Assembly: GCA_028554645.1 (NCBI GenBank)
Contig: JAQOOI010000022.1
Span: 806,001-870,000, forward strand
Length of the DNA: 64,000 bases
Reading direction: 5' to 3'
DNA from: Omphalotus guepiniiformis
Lineage: Eukaryota > Basidiomycota > Agaricomycetes > Agaricales > Omphalotaceae
Below, in pieces: positions 12,507 to 23,939 of this stretch. Position numbers and translations under genes: made by a program. The first letter of the stretch is position 1. Every line of letters starts with the position of its first letter. Below the pieces are notes generated by a model. That model was not told the origin of the DNA. It worked only from the letters and a program-made list of their open reading frames with translations, and searched no databases.

Positions 12507-14768
12507 TGTTGTCGATCTCGCAATCCTGTCTCGCATTTTTTCTTCTTGTTTTCGTCCATGTATATGCACTTTGCTTTGATGTTCGTTCATGCTATCTTTC
12601 TGCCGCTTCAAGATCGTATCATATTTTTTTCACGTCTGGACCTGTGTCTACACTACACTCCTGTTCACGACTATTACTCCTCCAGAGTTTGTTAATGTCT
12701 TGCTGTATCTCTTTTTCCCAAGTGCTTCAATCTTCCTTGTTTCCATAGTTCATTATGCTTTTTTCTGTGCGATACCTGCAATTCTTTGCACCATACTTCC
12801 GCCTCCATCATTTATCATTCAGAGGTACATTATCATGCTTTATAGTAAACTCTTAGAGTCACACATACGGTGTGAAATGCATCATGTTTTGTTGGTCTTC
12901 TTCTACACTCAGTTGAAACGAATCGGCTGCGAAAATTAATTAGATTGACAGGCTTCCACAGTTCTTGTGACTACTTGGAAGTAGAACAGAAGAGAAGTAC
13001 TTATGTGTGTATGAATCCAACGCAGGTGTGGGTCGAGGAGCGTGGAACAAGGCGGAAAACTCATCTTTTGAGTCGCGTGAGCCTCGATAAAATTATGTTG
13101 GGATTTCTGGGGTGCATATCATCAGCCACTGGCGTCACACTGATGACGCTGAAGATACCAGAGAAGAAGATGAATCGGAGATCCGAACATATTCATATCA
13201 ATTCATCGAGAAATCTCGAACAAATGTGAAAATCTGAAAGATTAGGCGGTCGACTATCTATTAGAACTTGTACAGAATCCAATGAGGCGCCAATGACATG
13301 AGTTACTCAAGAGGTCGGAACCTGGGCCGGTGTAGAAACTTGTAGAAACCGCTGTACCTTGAGTGTTACTCTATCGATTGAAGAAGGCCGAAATTCCTTG
13401 TCCCATATGTCAATATCTTTCCAGAACAAGTACTCCAGACTCTGCCACATTTCTAGCCGTTATTGAAGGCAATTCTTCATACTTCTGTCTCGAAAACTGA
13501 CTATGTTTACCTCGTGCACGGGCTAAGAAGGAGCCGCCATCTCTGTTGCGGTCTAGAAGGTGAGCACCGGTTTCGTCATATTTCCACTGTGTGGAAGAGC
13601 TCAACAGTCGTTCGATAAATACTCAGATCCGCATGGATTCATTATTGGCAGTGGAAAACGGATGAAAACGGATTTTTCTGTGTTGTACAAGGTACAGGCA
13701 ACCCAACTTGATTGGAAATTGTCATAAACAGTGGACTGCAGCTGAGGCAGGTTGAGGATCCGAAAGCATGCCTTCTGCATGTTAGTCTGCCGGACGTGAG
13801 AAGAAGGAAAGAAACCGCCCAGAGCCCTTGTGGTACCTTTTTTGCAGCCTTGCCAATTCCAATGTTGTATTTTCCGGATATCCAAGCCAATGGTGAAGAA
13901 CGAGAATCTGGGGTTGCCCCAACAACACTCCTTTTGCTTTCTCTGTGAATCGAAGACGTCGTGCCATTGAATATCTAAAACCACGCCAAGAGCTTGAACA
14001 CGAATCATAAAAAAGGGTTGCGCCTACGTCAACACCTGAACCCCTGGACCGAATATATTTCAAGCATGGGACTGAGTAAGGACCCAAGATATTGCAGGCC
14101 AAATGTATCCAATCTCCTCCTGGGCCGTAACCAGGGAACATCTTGGGAGGGTCCCTTCGAGATTGGGCGGAATGCATCTGCATCACCAGCGAATGACTGA
14201 GGAAGTCTGTCAGTGTCACAGGGAAAAGAATGAGGAAACTCCCTTGTTGCCGATGCACACCAGTGATTATACTTCTCACTCTCGTGCCGCAAACGGTAAA
14301 GAACCTTGGAGTCCAAAGTAATGTGGCGAAAGGCAGTATCGTTTGCTATGCCGCGCACGCCCTCATCCGACAAGGAAGATCAGCTAGTCAATTGATTGCA
14401 AGGTATAGACATGAACAATATCATCCTCCACTCACTTCAGTTCATCTTAAAATGTCTGACAATCGACACTCGAGCAATGGGCTGCCAATGGCAACTGCAT
14501 CAGGTCCTTCAGAAGGCGAACGAAATATCCACCGTACTGCCGGCTTTGTGTTGCATTCTGTTGTACAATGAAGATCATATGTAAGATAACGCAGCTCACT
14601 AGAGATACAGTGGTTTACAACGAAAGACCCGAGACCGAGCACCGGTGGCTTCCAATAGAACTGAGAAAACACTCAGTACTACAGGGTGACATGCAGAGTT
14701 ACACACGACCTGTATCCAATTTCGCCAGTGACGAGTACAAGCTCTAGAAGAGAATTGGTTCGTATGCT
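12507..14768. other. 2.3 kb without a supported gene
   Basis: The first few hundred bases are T-rich and fit the 3' UTR of the preceding gene. Two overlapping minus-strand frames stay open at 13782-14279 (165 codons, containing MFPGYGPGGDWIHLAC) and 13601-14008 (135 codons). I could not connect them by good introns or recognise either, so they may be chance frames or remains of an orphan gene. Confidence 0.4.
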
Positions 14769-15362
14769 CTACTGCTTCGGTGCGTGGTGAAACTGAAACG
14801 CAATGAGATGAGGTCTGCAAAAAAGACAGAAAGTGTACATACGATATCTCGCAGCTGGGCCTGTGCTTCATTGAATTGTTTTTCTAGGTACTTCGACTGC
14901 AAAAGCATTGCGTGAGCACAGAATCAAATTGAAGCAGAACGTGAATTGAGATGGCGACTTCTTATTCAGGCTAGCAATATCATCGGAGAGTTCTTTCTCT
15001 TGGGCTTTCAATTCTGCCTCCATTTCTTTCCGTGGAACCATCATGAACCTAGGAGACTAGAGTCAGATAAGCGCGATACATCTGAGGAGCCAACTTCAAC
15101 GTACATCTTTCCAACTCCTTTATACATATTCACATCTGCATCTAGTGTGCTGATCTCGTCTACTGTCAGCTGTAAGATACGCCTTTCGCGTTCCTTGGTG
15201 CTGGTCTGTTGAGTGGTGATATTGTGAGCCTTCTGAGACTGTATTGCAGTTTGTTGAATTTGGACAAGGATCTGAAGGTCGGCAAAGGCAAATAAGATGC
15301 GTGTGAGGGATCCACTGAGAAATTCTACCTACTTTTCGAAGAGTTTCATCTGGAAGGGACAT
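14769..15362 (-). CDS. PFD1: Prefoldin subunit 1
   Basis: This is a beta-type subunit of the hexameric cytosolic prefoldin chaperone, which passes unfolded actin and tubulin to the CCT chaperonin. The protein begins MSLPDETLRK. After intron 1 (GTAGGT...TTCAG) it continues ILVQIQQTAIQSQKAHN and KERERRILQLTVDEI, the hallmark helix of the family. Then follow the hairpin VGKMFMMVPRKEME and the second helix SKYLEKQFNEAQAQLRDI, ending FHHAPKQ. The predicted 121 residues match the family's usual length of about 120. Five exons are needed. Introns 1, 2 (GTACGT) and 4 (GTATGT) are canonical. Intron 3 (14897-14957) must be cut after the AAGAAG codons to keep the conserved helix, but the next bases are TCGCC, not GT. 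The gene is divergent from snu114, with 258 bp between start codons. Confidence 0.93.
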
Positions 15363-15620
15363 GATTGTCAGTAATAAAATGTGCCGCGGGCGCTAAGCAG
15401 ACGAGCAATTGATCACGAGTTTGAATTTTGTTCAGACGCGTCCAAGGTCGACGAGTCTAAAGACTGTTGTTCTTGTAGCGAAGGCTTCCCTCTCTTGTAT
15501 TTCTTGCTGTACCAGTATAGTCTGGCCCTGGTTGTTGTCTGCAGCTTGACTTGGATCAAGTTCTAATTCGCCCAACTCCACAAACTCTCCTCTTACTATC
15601 TCGTCTGCTCACAACTTACA
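15363..15620. promoter_or_regulatory. Shared divergent promoter region, prefoldin 1 / snu114
   Basis: These 258 bp separate the two outward-facing start codons, so both promoters and 5' UTRs must fit in this space or overlap the neighbour. The stretch just before the snu114 ATG is pyrimidine-rich (CTCCTCTTACTATC), as is common before fungal start sites. No individual factor-binding site is claimed. Confidence 0.6.
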
Positions 15621-18600
15621 ATGGCCTCTCTCGACGATTACGACGAGTTCGGTAATTATATCGGCGCAGATCTCGACTCGGACGATTCGGACAACGATGA
15701 GCCGCAAGCAAATGCCTTCATGCCTCAGTCTTCGGGCGCACCGGCGCCATTGGAGGGTTTTGACGACGAGGATGAACCTATGAGGATGCCGGAGGCGGGT
15801 GAAGGTGCACTCATGGAGGTTGACAGCGGTAAGTAATTGATGCAAAACCTGTCTATGTTACGCTTCTCAGTCTTGCCTTTTTGCTCATAATGCACTTTAC
15901 TCGATGAATCAAACTTAACTTGTTGTATGCAACTCGTATCGCATACAGAGCCAGTCCACAATGCTGTCATTTTACATGAAGACAAGCAGTACTATCCTTC
16001 CGCGTCAGATGTCTATGGCGCTGATGTCGAAACGCTGGTTCAAGAGGAAGACGCGCAGCCCTTGACGGAGCCTATTATCGCCCCAATAAAAGTTCGAAAA
16101 TGGACTGTGGAGGAGAAGGACATGCCGGAGACGAGGTTTGACAAGGGGTCGGTTCTTCCTTCTCTCCAACTGATATCATCTCATGAGCTTCCCAGTTTCC
16201 TGCTGAATATGACTGCTTTTCCGGACATGATTCGCAATGTCGCTGTGGTTGGGCATTTACATCATGGCAAGACGGCACTCATGGATATGTTGGTGTTTGA
16301 AACCCACAAATTGATTTGGGATGCAGACAAACCGGTTCGTTATTCACATCTCTCATTGCATACGCATACTCAGTGACAATTGTCAAATCTCACAGGTACG
16401 GTACACCGATACTCATGTGCTATCGCGAGAGCGAGAAATTTCCATTAAATCGTCTCCTATGTCTCTGATTCTTTCCAATACCTACGGCAAATCGCACCTC
16501 ATACATCTCATTGACACTCCTGGGCATGTGAACTTTGCAGATGAAGTTGCTGCTGCGGTGAGGTTAGCGGACGGTATTTTGCTGGTGGTGGACGTAGTCG
16601 AAGGGGTGAGTTGTTCCTATTTTCCGGTTACGAGTGTTCTCAGCGGGACTCGCCACAACAGCTCATGGTAGGTACCGAGGCCATCCTTCGTCACGCCATT
16701 CAAGAAAATATCAAAATCACGCTTGTCGTGAATAAAATTGATCGGCTTATCCTTGAGTTGCGAATCAAACCCACCGACGCATACTACAAGATTAAGCATA
16801 CCATTGAAGAAATCAACACCTTTATCTGGTCAGTCCTGTTCTAAGATCCGCGTGTCCTTCTGCTGCTGAGGGTTGGGTGATAGTTCTATTGATCCTGATC
16901 CCGAACTGAGGCTGAGTCCGGAGAATGGAAATGTTGCTTTTGCAAGCACGGACATGAATTGGTGTTTCACTCTACGCTCGTTTGCCCAGATGTATGCCGA
17001 CACTTATGGTAAATCCTTTCCTTTTGTCGTGCATCTCAAGGCTGACTATCATTATGGCAAGGTTGACGTTGCGGCCTTCGCTGACCGTCTCTGGGGTGAT
17101 ATATATTTCAACAACGAGACTCGCAAATTTACTCGCAAACCCTCTGATCCCGAGCATGCCCGCTCGTTCGTGCACTTCATTCTTGAGCCGCTGTATAAAC
17201 TCTATTCGCATGTCTTGAGCGAGGAAACTGCCGCTCTAACCGAGACCTTGGCAGGCTTGGGGATTAAGCTCAAGCCGGTCATGTACAAGATGGATGTGCG
17301 GCCTTTACTCAAGGCTGTATTAGACCAATTCTTTGGCCCTGCGACTGGGTTGGTAGATGTCATTGTGGAACATATTCCAAATCCAGTCGATGCAGCCATT
17401 AACAAGGTTGGCGATTCTTTCTCCTTTCTGGTCCATTCTGATCCAAATTCGCGTATCAGGTCCAGGGGACATACAATGGGCCTCAAAATTCCGACCTCGC
17501 TGCATCGATGCAGATGTGTGATCCATCGGGTCCAGTCATGGTACAAGTTGCGAAACTGTATCATACGACAGATGCCCAATCCTTCAGGGCATTCGGACGA
17601 GTAATGAGCGGGACCTTGCGGAAAGGCATGGAGATCAAAGTCTTGGGTGAAGGGTACTCACCCGAAGATGAGGAAGACATGGTGAAGACAACTGTAGAGG
17701 ATCTCTGGATCAGTGAGGCTCGATAATTGCTAGAAATGTGTTCTCCGCCAGAACTTATTAACTGACAAGAGCGCAGATACTTCATTCCAGCGGAAGAAAT
17801 TCCAGCTGGTAACCTTGTTCTCATCGGCGGTGTCGATGCGTCAATATCAAAAACTGCTACCCTCGCTGCAGCCAACTTCAACGACGATCTTCACATTTTC
17901 CGCCCAATCAAGCACATGACCGAGTCTGTCCTGAAAATCGCCATTGAACCGATTGCCCCCTCGGAATTGCCTAAAATGCTTTCCGGATTGCGCTCGATAA
18001 ACAAGTCGTATCCGCTCGTGTCGACGAAAGTTGAAGAAAGTGGGGAACATGTGCTCATTGGCACGGGCGAGTTGTATCTGGATTGCGTTATGCATGACCT
18101 AAGAAGACTTTTTGCGGAGATTGAGATCAAGGTGTCAGATCCTGTGACAAAGTTCTGCGAAACAGTGCTGGAGACGAGTGCCTTGAAGTGCTATGCGGAT
18201 ACGCCGAACAAGAAGTAAGTTTCTCGCTTCAGTCACCAGTCTTTGAACCTTACTACGCTTGTCCAGAAACAAGATCACAATGATTGCAGAACCGATGGAG
18301 AAAGGTCTTGCAGAAGATATTGAACGTGGCCGGGTGAATATGCGCATGTCCGCGAAGGATCGGGGAATGTTCTTGCAAGAGAAATACCAATGGGATTTAC
18401 TTGCCTCGAGGTCGATATGGGCTTTTGGACCAGACGAATCTGGGCCGAATGTCCTTTTAGATGATACACTTCCCTCGCAGATCGACAAGAAGCTGTTGGG
18501 AACTGTGAAAGAGCACATCAAACAAGGATTTCAGTGGGGTGCTAGGGAAGGTCCTTTATGTGATGAGCGTGAGTGCCGTATATGTGTATACAATCACTCT

Positions 18601-19371
18601 TGCTAATGTCTACCTGTCAGCCATGCGAAATGTAAAATTTCGACTACTGGATGCAAGCTTAGCACAGGAACCGATCTTCCGAGGTGGTGGACAGATAGTG
18701 CCCACTGCTCGTCGGGTTTGCTATTCCTCGTTCTTGATGGTGAGGCAATACAGAGGATATGTATTACTTTTAGGCTGAATGGGTTTCATCTAGGCTACAC
18801 CCCGACTGATGGAGCCCGTCTACTACGTCGAGGTTCAAACTCCTGCAGACTGTGTGTCCGCAGTATACACAGTCCTCGCCCGTCGACGTGGTCATGTCAC
18901 ACAAGACATCGCCAAAGCTGGATCACCGCTGTACACTGTGAAAGCGTTGATACCTGTGATTGATGCTAATGGTTTTGAGACGGATTTGAGGACTGCGACA
19001 CAAGGGCAGGCATTCTGCTTACAGACGTTTGACCATTGGTCAATTGTCCCTGGTAAGCAAGTGCTCTTGAACTTTTTTACTGATCGTGCTGAAATACGTC
19101 TTGTTCTAAAGGTGACCCCACGGACACTACCATCAAGCTCCGTCCTTTGGAGCCTGCTTCTGGCCAAGCACTTGCCCGAGATCTTGTGCTAAAAACGCGC
19201 CGGAGAAAAGGATTAGGTGATCAAATTGCTGTATCAAAATATCTGGACGACGAGTTTGTGGTAAGTCAAATGCATGCCTTTCTTTTTATATGTCTTGCGA
19301 CTCCGGTGATTGATTGATTGCCTTTGTAGCTGGCTTTATCTGCATCGGGACATGCAGATCTGTTAGGTTGA
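15621..19371 (+). CDS. snu114: U5 snRNP GTPase Snu114 (EFTUD2 / Cwf10)
   Basis: Snu114 is the EF-2-like GTPase of the U5 snRNP that controls unwinding of U4/U6 by Brr2 and spliceosome disassembly. Thirteen exons join to 3018 nt (1005 residues), close to the family's length of about 970-1010. The acidic N-terminal domain is [17 protein letters not shown]. The G domain shows G1 GHLHHGKT, G3 [11 protein letters not shown] and G4 NKIDR. The EF-2-like domains follow: [53 protein letters not shown] and [15 protein letters not shown], ending SGHADLLG. Intron 2 (16148-16195) is 48 bp, has no in-frame stop and is a multiple of three. The intron at 17723-17776 has a CAG acceptor and branch point, but keeping the conserved WISEARYF needs a donor starting AT instead of GT. 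A GT donor at 17713 with a nearer AAG acceptor would give a slightly altered join. Identification is very secure. Confidence 0.97.
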
Positions 19372-19838
19372 GGAGTGGTGTCTGATTTTGCGTTAAGAAG
19401 AGTTGTAATTAGTATGATCTCGTACCGTGCGTGACGTTCTCATGATATCTTAGTAGCTTTTCCTTGAGTGATCCTCGCTGTACGCGATAGGACTCGGTTC
19501 CTCAGACAGATAAGTTATGCGTTTAGTAGACAATCAGCTGCTTTCAGGAGTCTGGATCTATCCGAACTACCAGTTTGAGTGAGCGGAGCGTATATCCAGT
19601 GTGTATAGGTGGTATACTAGAATTTTGTATTTACTCCCAATGGGAGGTTCAATTGGCGATCTACAAACCGTCTATACGCGTGCATTACTATGTAGTATGC
19701 AACTGTTACTGCTCCTAAGTAGGTACTAGACGCTTAAGTATAGACAGACCACGTGTTTGAATTATTGAAACCCACAATCCCTTAATTAATGAACATCAAC
19801 TCTTAGTTATCGCAAATCATCTAAGCCCTTCAAAAGCT
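19372..19838. other. Intergenic, snu114 3' end to RanGAP promoter
   Basis: No open frame of interest was seen in these 467 bp. The region should hold the snu114 3' UTR and the promoter and 5' UTR of the RanGAP gene. Confidence 0.5.
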
Positions 19839-21088
19839 ATGGCTGGAGATCCTCGTGTCGCAGACTTTGGCAATCGAATGCTGAAGTTAGAGACTGCAGG
19901 GGCCGTGGACGAATTGTTCGCAGATTTAGATTTATCACTCGTAGAGAGGATCGTGTTGACTGGAAACACGGTTGGTGTTCCCGCAGCTAAAGCATTGGGA
20001 AGAATTTTGGGAAATATGCCTCGTCTCAAGGTAATGTACGATGGTCTTCAGAGACGTAAAATGGTCTTATTGTGATTTCCTAGGTCGCACGTCTTAACAG
20101 TATCTTCATCACAAGAAGTATCGACGAGATACCTCAAGCACTGCAGTTCATCTGTGATGGCTTGTGTCAGTGTACAAATCTGCTGGAAGTTGATCTTAGT
20201 TCAAATGCCTTTGGAGTACGCTCTGTTCAGCCAGTTGTCCCTTTGCTGAGTAACTGCCTTTCCCTGGAGGTCGTCAAGCTGATGAACAACGGCTTGAATT
20301 CGGAAGGTGGTAGAGTAGTAGCAAATGCGCTTTTGGCATCAGCCAAGAAGAGCAAGGATACTGGCCGGGTTCCCAATCTTCGCGTTCTCATTCTCAGCCG
20401 TAACCGTCTTGAAGACGAGTCAGCATCTGCCTGGGGTCAAGCTATCGCCGCATATCCCAGGCTTCAACGGTTCGAGATAAAAAATGCTGGCCTGGAAGAA
20501 GCTGGCATTATTGCTCTTGCCGATGGTCTTTTGCATTGCCCTGATCTGAGGCGTCTCAGGCTGTGCGATAACACGATTGCTAAATATGAAGACAGGGAGG
20601 GTACACGCGGCTGGAAGGCCATTGCAAATGTCATCCGTGCGGCGAAAAACCTGGAATACCTCGACGTCTCTTCCTGCGCTCTCAGGACAGACGGATGTGC
20701 AGAGATCATCTCGGCGCTCGGGCAAGCAGAGCATCCTCGACTTCACTCTGTTCGACTAGACAACAACGATTTCTCTGAAGAGCACTATCCTTCTCTTGGT
20801 GATGCTGTAGAAAGCCTTCCTGCGCTTACTTCTTTGAATCTCGCTTTTAACGAGGATCTGGAGGATAACACTGTGGTTCTGAACATTAGAAACATTCTGG
20901 AAGGGCGGGGAGGCCAGCTGGAGCTCGACGACGACGACGATGATGACGGCGACGGTGAAGGTGGCTCAGCTGAGGAACAGGAACAGGAACAGGAACAGGA
21001 GGAACCCAAGCCAACGAACAAGGAAAAGTCCGCAGTCGATGACCTCGCAGACTTGATCAGTTCAAAACTCGCCATTGATGTGACTTAG
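19839..21088 (+). CDS. rna1: Ran GTPase-activating protein (RanGAP1 / Rna1)
   Basis: This protein stimulates GTP hydrolysis by Ran on the cytoplasmic side of the nuclear pore and so maintains the RanGTP gradient. Two exons (19839-20030 and 20084-21088; intron GTAATG...CCTAG) give 398 residues, close to the 386 of S. pombe Rna1. The body is a series of RanGAP-type leucine-rich repeats: LLEVDLSSNAFGVRSVQP, VVKLMNNGLNSEGG, LRVLILSRNRLEDESA, LRRLRLCDNTI, LEYLDVSSCALRTDG, LHSVRLDNNDF. The segment ITRSIDEIPQAL, with Arg at about residue 75, aligns with the functional Arg of fission-yeast Rna1 (GRVKDEIPEAL). The C-terminus is the family's acidic tail: eight Asp, then an EQ repeat coded by a CAGGAA microsatellite, then a mixed helix ending DLADLISSKLAIDVT. 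The same window carries Nup188, another transport component. Confidence 0.96.
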
Positions 21089-21521
21089 AACTCTTTTCTT
21101 GCCTTCCTGTGGAAGATTATGGCTCCTTGATGATGTAGTAAGGTCAACATATGCAATGCTTCATCTGTTCTGTATTTGCTCTGGGTCCTGTACTTCCTGA
21201 ACTATATCTCCAAAACATGTGAATAATAGACGGAACAATCGTCATATTCATCATGCGTCTGCAAATTTAATGACTCCCCTCAATCTACCTAGTTCAAGCC
21301 TCGGACATCCATACACTCACAGAGAAGTTGCTTACCAGAAGTAATTGTGCATGTGCATGTACCCAAATCTAGTCAGAAAAGCTTCACAGAGGGCCCGGAA
21401 TCAGATTGGCCAAGTCTCGCGCGGCGACGCGCCTCATGTCAAAGCGAGAAAAACGAAGTTGGCTGACTAATACGTGCATCTGTGTCACGGGCCGAAATTC
21501 CATACAGCTGACCAATCCGGT
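21089..21521. other. Intergenic, RanGAP 3' end to TTC1-like promoter
   Basis: No gene was seen in these 433 bp between two genes on the same strand. They should contain the RanGAP 3' UTR and the next promoter. Confidence 0.5.
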
Positions 21522-22519
21522 ATGTCAGAGCACGACGAGCAGACCATCGAAGTACGTTTGTATTATTTTGTCAATTTTTTCTTTCTCAATGTCCGCAGGA
21601 TAAGCTCCAATATGCAGACGAGTTGAAGGCCGAAGGAAATGATCATTTTCGGGCCCGCAGATGGGAGGAGGCCTTAGCTGCTTATCGACTTGGCCTCGGT
21701 AGACTGCCTAAACGGAAAACGAATGAGAAGCAGAAAACAGCCTCAAAAGACGACGATGTCTCGAAGATCGAGGAATCTATACCTGCTCAAGGCGGGTCAA
21801 GTGCCACGGAACCGGTCAGCCCTTCGCCACAGACTACTGAGCCTGCAGATGTACCAGCAGAGCCATTGACAGAAGATGAAAAACGATGTGCGAAAGCTAG
21901 AGCAGTCCTGAACGCGAATATAGGTGCTTGCTTTGTGAAATTGGTGCGTCTTCATATCGTCTGTGGATCTGTTTTCGTTGACATCCGGTTAGGGTGAACA
22001 TAAGGAAGCTGTGGACGCTTGTACTCAAGGTCCGTCAGAAACACCTCCATCAAAGCTGTCTCCTTATGCTTTGCATTAGCACTTTTGGATGACCCTGTCT
22101 ATGTCAAGGCTTTACAACGTCGTGCTTCATCCAACGAGGCCATCAGTTCATGGTCATCACTAACGTCTGCCCAAGAAGGTGTTTTAATTCCCTTCCTCAT
22201 GTTCTTGAGCTAATAATGGTCGTGGCAGATTATCAGAAACTCCTGTCCCTCCTCCCATCCACTTCCAGTGAAGCTAAAGACGTTGAACGGACTTTACGCT
22301 TACTCAAGCCGCGCGTTGAGGAGGCTCAGAAGAAGGAAACAGGGGAGATGTTAGACAAACTCAAAGGTTTTGGAAACAACATACTAGGTTTGCAAGCAAT
22401 AGTATCTTTTTCATTGGCGTTTAATGACAAATAATCCAGGTAATTTCGGCTTGTCGACGGACAACTTCAAGTTCGTTCCCAATGGACAGGGTGGCTACTC
22501 AGTGAACTTCTCTCGATAG
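21522..22519 (+). CDS. TTC1-like tetratricopeptide repeat protein
   Basis: Six exons give a compact TPR protein. The ATG at 21522 opens MSEHDEQTIE, spliced (GTACGT...CGCAG) to DKLQYADELKAEGNDHF, the standard start of a TPR1 co-chaperone domain. Next come the rest of TPR1 (RWEEALAAYRLGL), a low-complexity Lys/Pro/Thr linker, ARAVLNANIGACFVKL (TPR2) and GEHKEAVDACTQALLDDP with VKALQRRASSNEAI (TPR3). A helix with KKETGEMLDKLKGFGNNIL follows. The ending NFGLSTDNFKFVPNGQGG and YSVNFSR matches the very characteristic C-terminus of human TTC1 (FGLSTENF...SYSINF). TTC1 family members bind Hsp70/Hsp90 tails and have been linked to Ras and G-alpha proteins. Those partners are family knowledge and not visible here. 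All introns have ordinary GT...AG ends. The gene converges on the G-alpha gene. Confidence 0.9.
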
Positions 22520-23939
22520 ATTATCATGGTCTCTGACTCGGTGCCTTTCGCGCAACGTTGTACGTATGATGTTCATGTATCAAATTGGTATCCTGCTATG
22601 TATTACTTCCTCGGTGTCACGACCATTTGACAAGCTTGGCAGAAGGACAGATCTAATTTTGTCAGAGTCGAAAAGCGACCTAACTCAATTGCAGACTGGA
22701 GCATCCTGCTGGTGTCAAGTATCTGTCTCGGTCATATCCCGGGTGGCTCTAGCCTCTTCTCCTATTCTTTCGAGCAGGCTGTAGTATCAATCCAATAGCA
22801 CAAAACAGTAGACAGCAAAAACGACATTTGAACTCAACCGCGAGTGAAATATGTATGTATACAGTACAATACGTGATCTAAAAGTAGATAACTAATGAAT
22901 ATGAAGAACAAGATTGGATTCACAGACAAATTGACGACGAAAAAGGGGGTGAAGGCCAGCGATGATGTGGAATAGTGATGTGTGATGTGTACTAAGTAGG
23001 GTCCATTATGGAACACGATTCGTAACAATATATGGAACAAGGAGGCAGAAGGGGAAGGACAGTGACAGTCACGATAATGCATAGAAAGAACAAGGTGAAA
23101 GAGAAAACTGTATAAAAGTACAAGTTTCAAGCGGAAACCAGAAACCACAACGAACGACAGCGACCAACGAAAAGAAGAAACCAGTTCAACATGAATATAC
23201 ACATCTCCCGCCATGGCTTGGGACCCCTGCTACATCTGTAAGCTGACACATACGCAGCTACACCTCGCCTACCGCAAGGTGCATGGGAACGAGGAAACAC
23301 CTCTTTTGAAGTGATTCTGGCAGATTACCTGGAAAGCGTGTCAACAACGGTGACCAAGTCATCGTAATCGACTCAGCAAGCAGGATTTGCGAAACGACAT
23401 ATGCGACTCGGCGTCCATCAAAATACTGTCGAACATCCGGTATTGCGTATCAGCGTTGTCAAAGTCCATGGATAGTCAGAGCGATGCAGAGGTTTCGAAA
23501 CGGTGCGCAATCCGTATGCGCAAATCCAAGACCATGATCAACAAACAGATCCAGAGCCCAAATCGGGCGATCTTCTCGTCCCTGCTAATTCCGAGAATCC
23601 GATTGACGCTAAGAAGCTTGAGGGGTATGCCCGATAGGCGCGGGCCAGGCACGGGCGTGAAGGCAAACCAGCTACCGCCCGAATGAACTGAACTCTCTGC
23701 CAACCGAATCGCGCCAACAACTACGTCGGCCTGCCTGACCATCTCCTGCAACCCTTCAACGATGCACGTCTCCAGCATGCGGCGAAAAAGCGCTCCGATT
23801 CCCACCCACCCTCCTGAGGGAGCCTTCTTTTCCGCCTAGCGAAGCCTAACGCCTGCTGCTGTCTTGCGTGTCTTGCGATAGAATAAAACCCTCAAAGCCT
23901 CCCCAGATGTCTCCTCTCTGTCCTCTCTCGCACAGTGGA
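22520..23939. other. Convergent intergenic region between TTC1-like and G-alpha
   Basis: These 1.4 kb should hold two 3' UTRs. The stretch 22830-23215 is A/G-rich on the plus strand with no gene seen. One coding-looking minus-strand frame lies at 23476-23788 and is listed separately. Confidence 0.4.
23476..23788 (-). CDS. Possible small membrane protein, unsupported
   Basis: An ATG at 23788 opens a 103-codon minus-strand frame with GC-rich third positions. It begins MLETCIVEGLQEMVRQADVV and contains a hydrophobic run, FGLWICLLIMVL, that could cross a membrane, flanked by basic residues. It starts about 150 bp downstream of the G-alpha stop on the same strand, so it could also be chance coding potential within that gene's 3' UTR. 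I recognise no family and see no clear splice partners. Confidence 0.2.

Noticed and set aside
13601..14279. Two overlapping minus-strand frames of 135 and 165 codons.
   Set aside because: They compete for the same DNA, match no family, and lack a consistent intron pattern.
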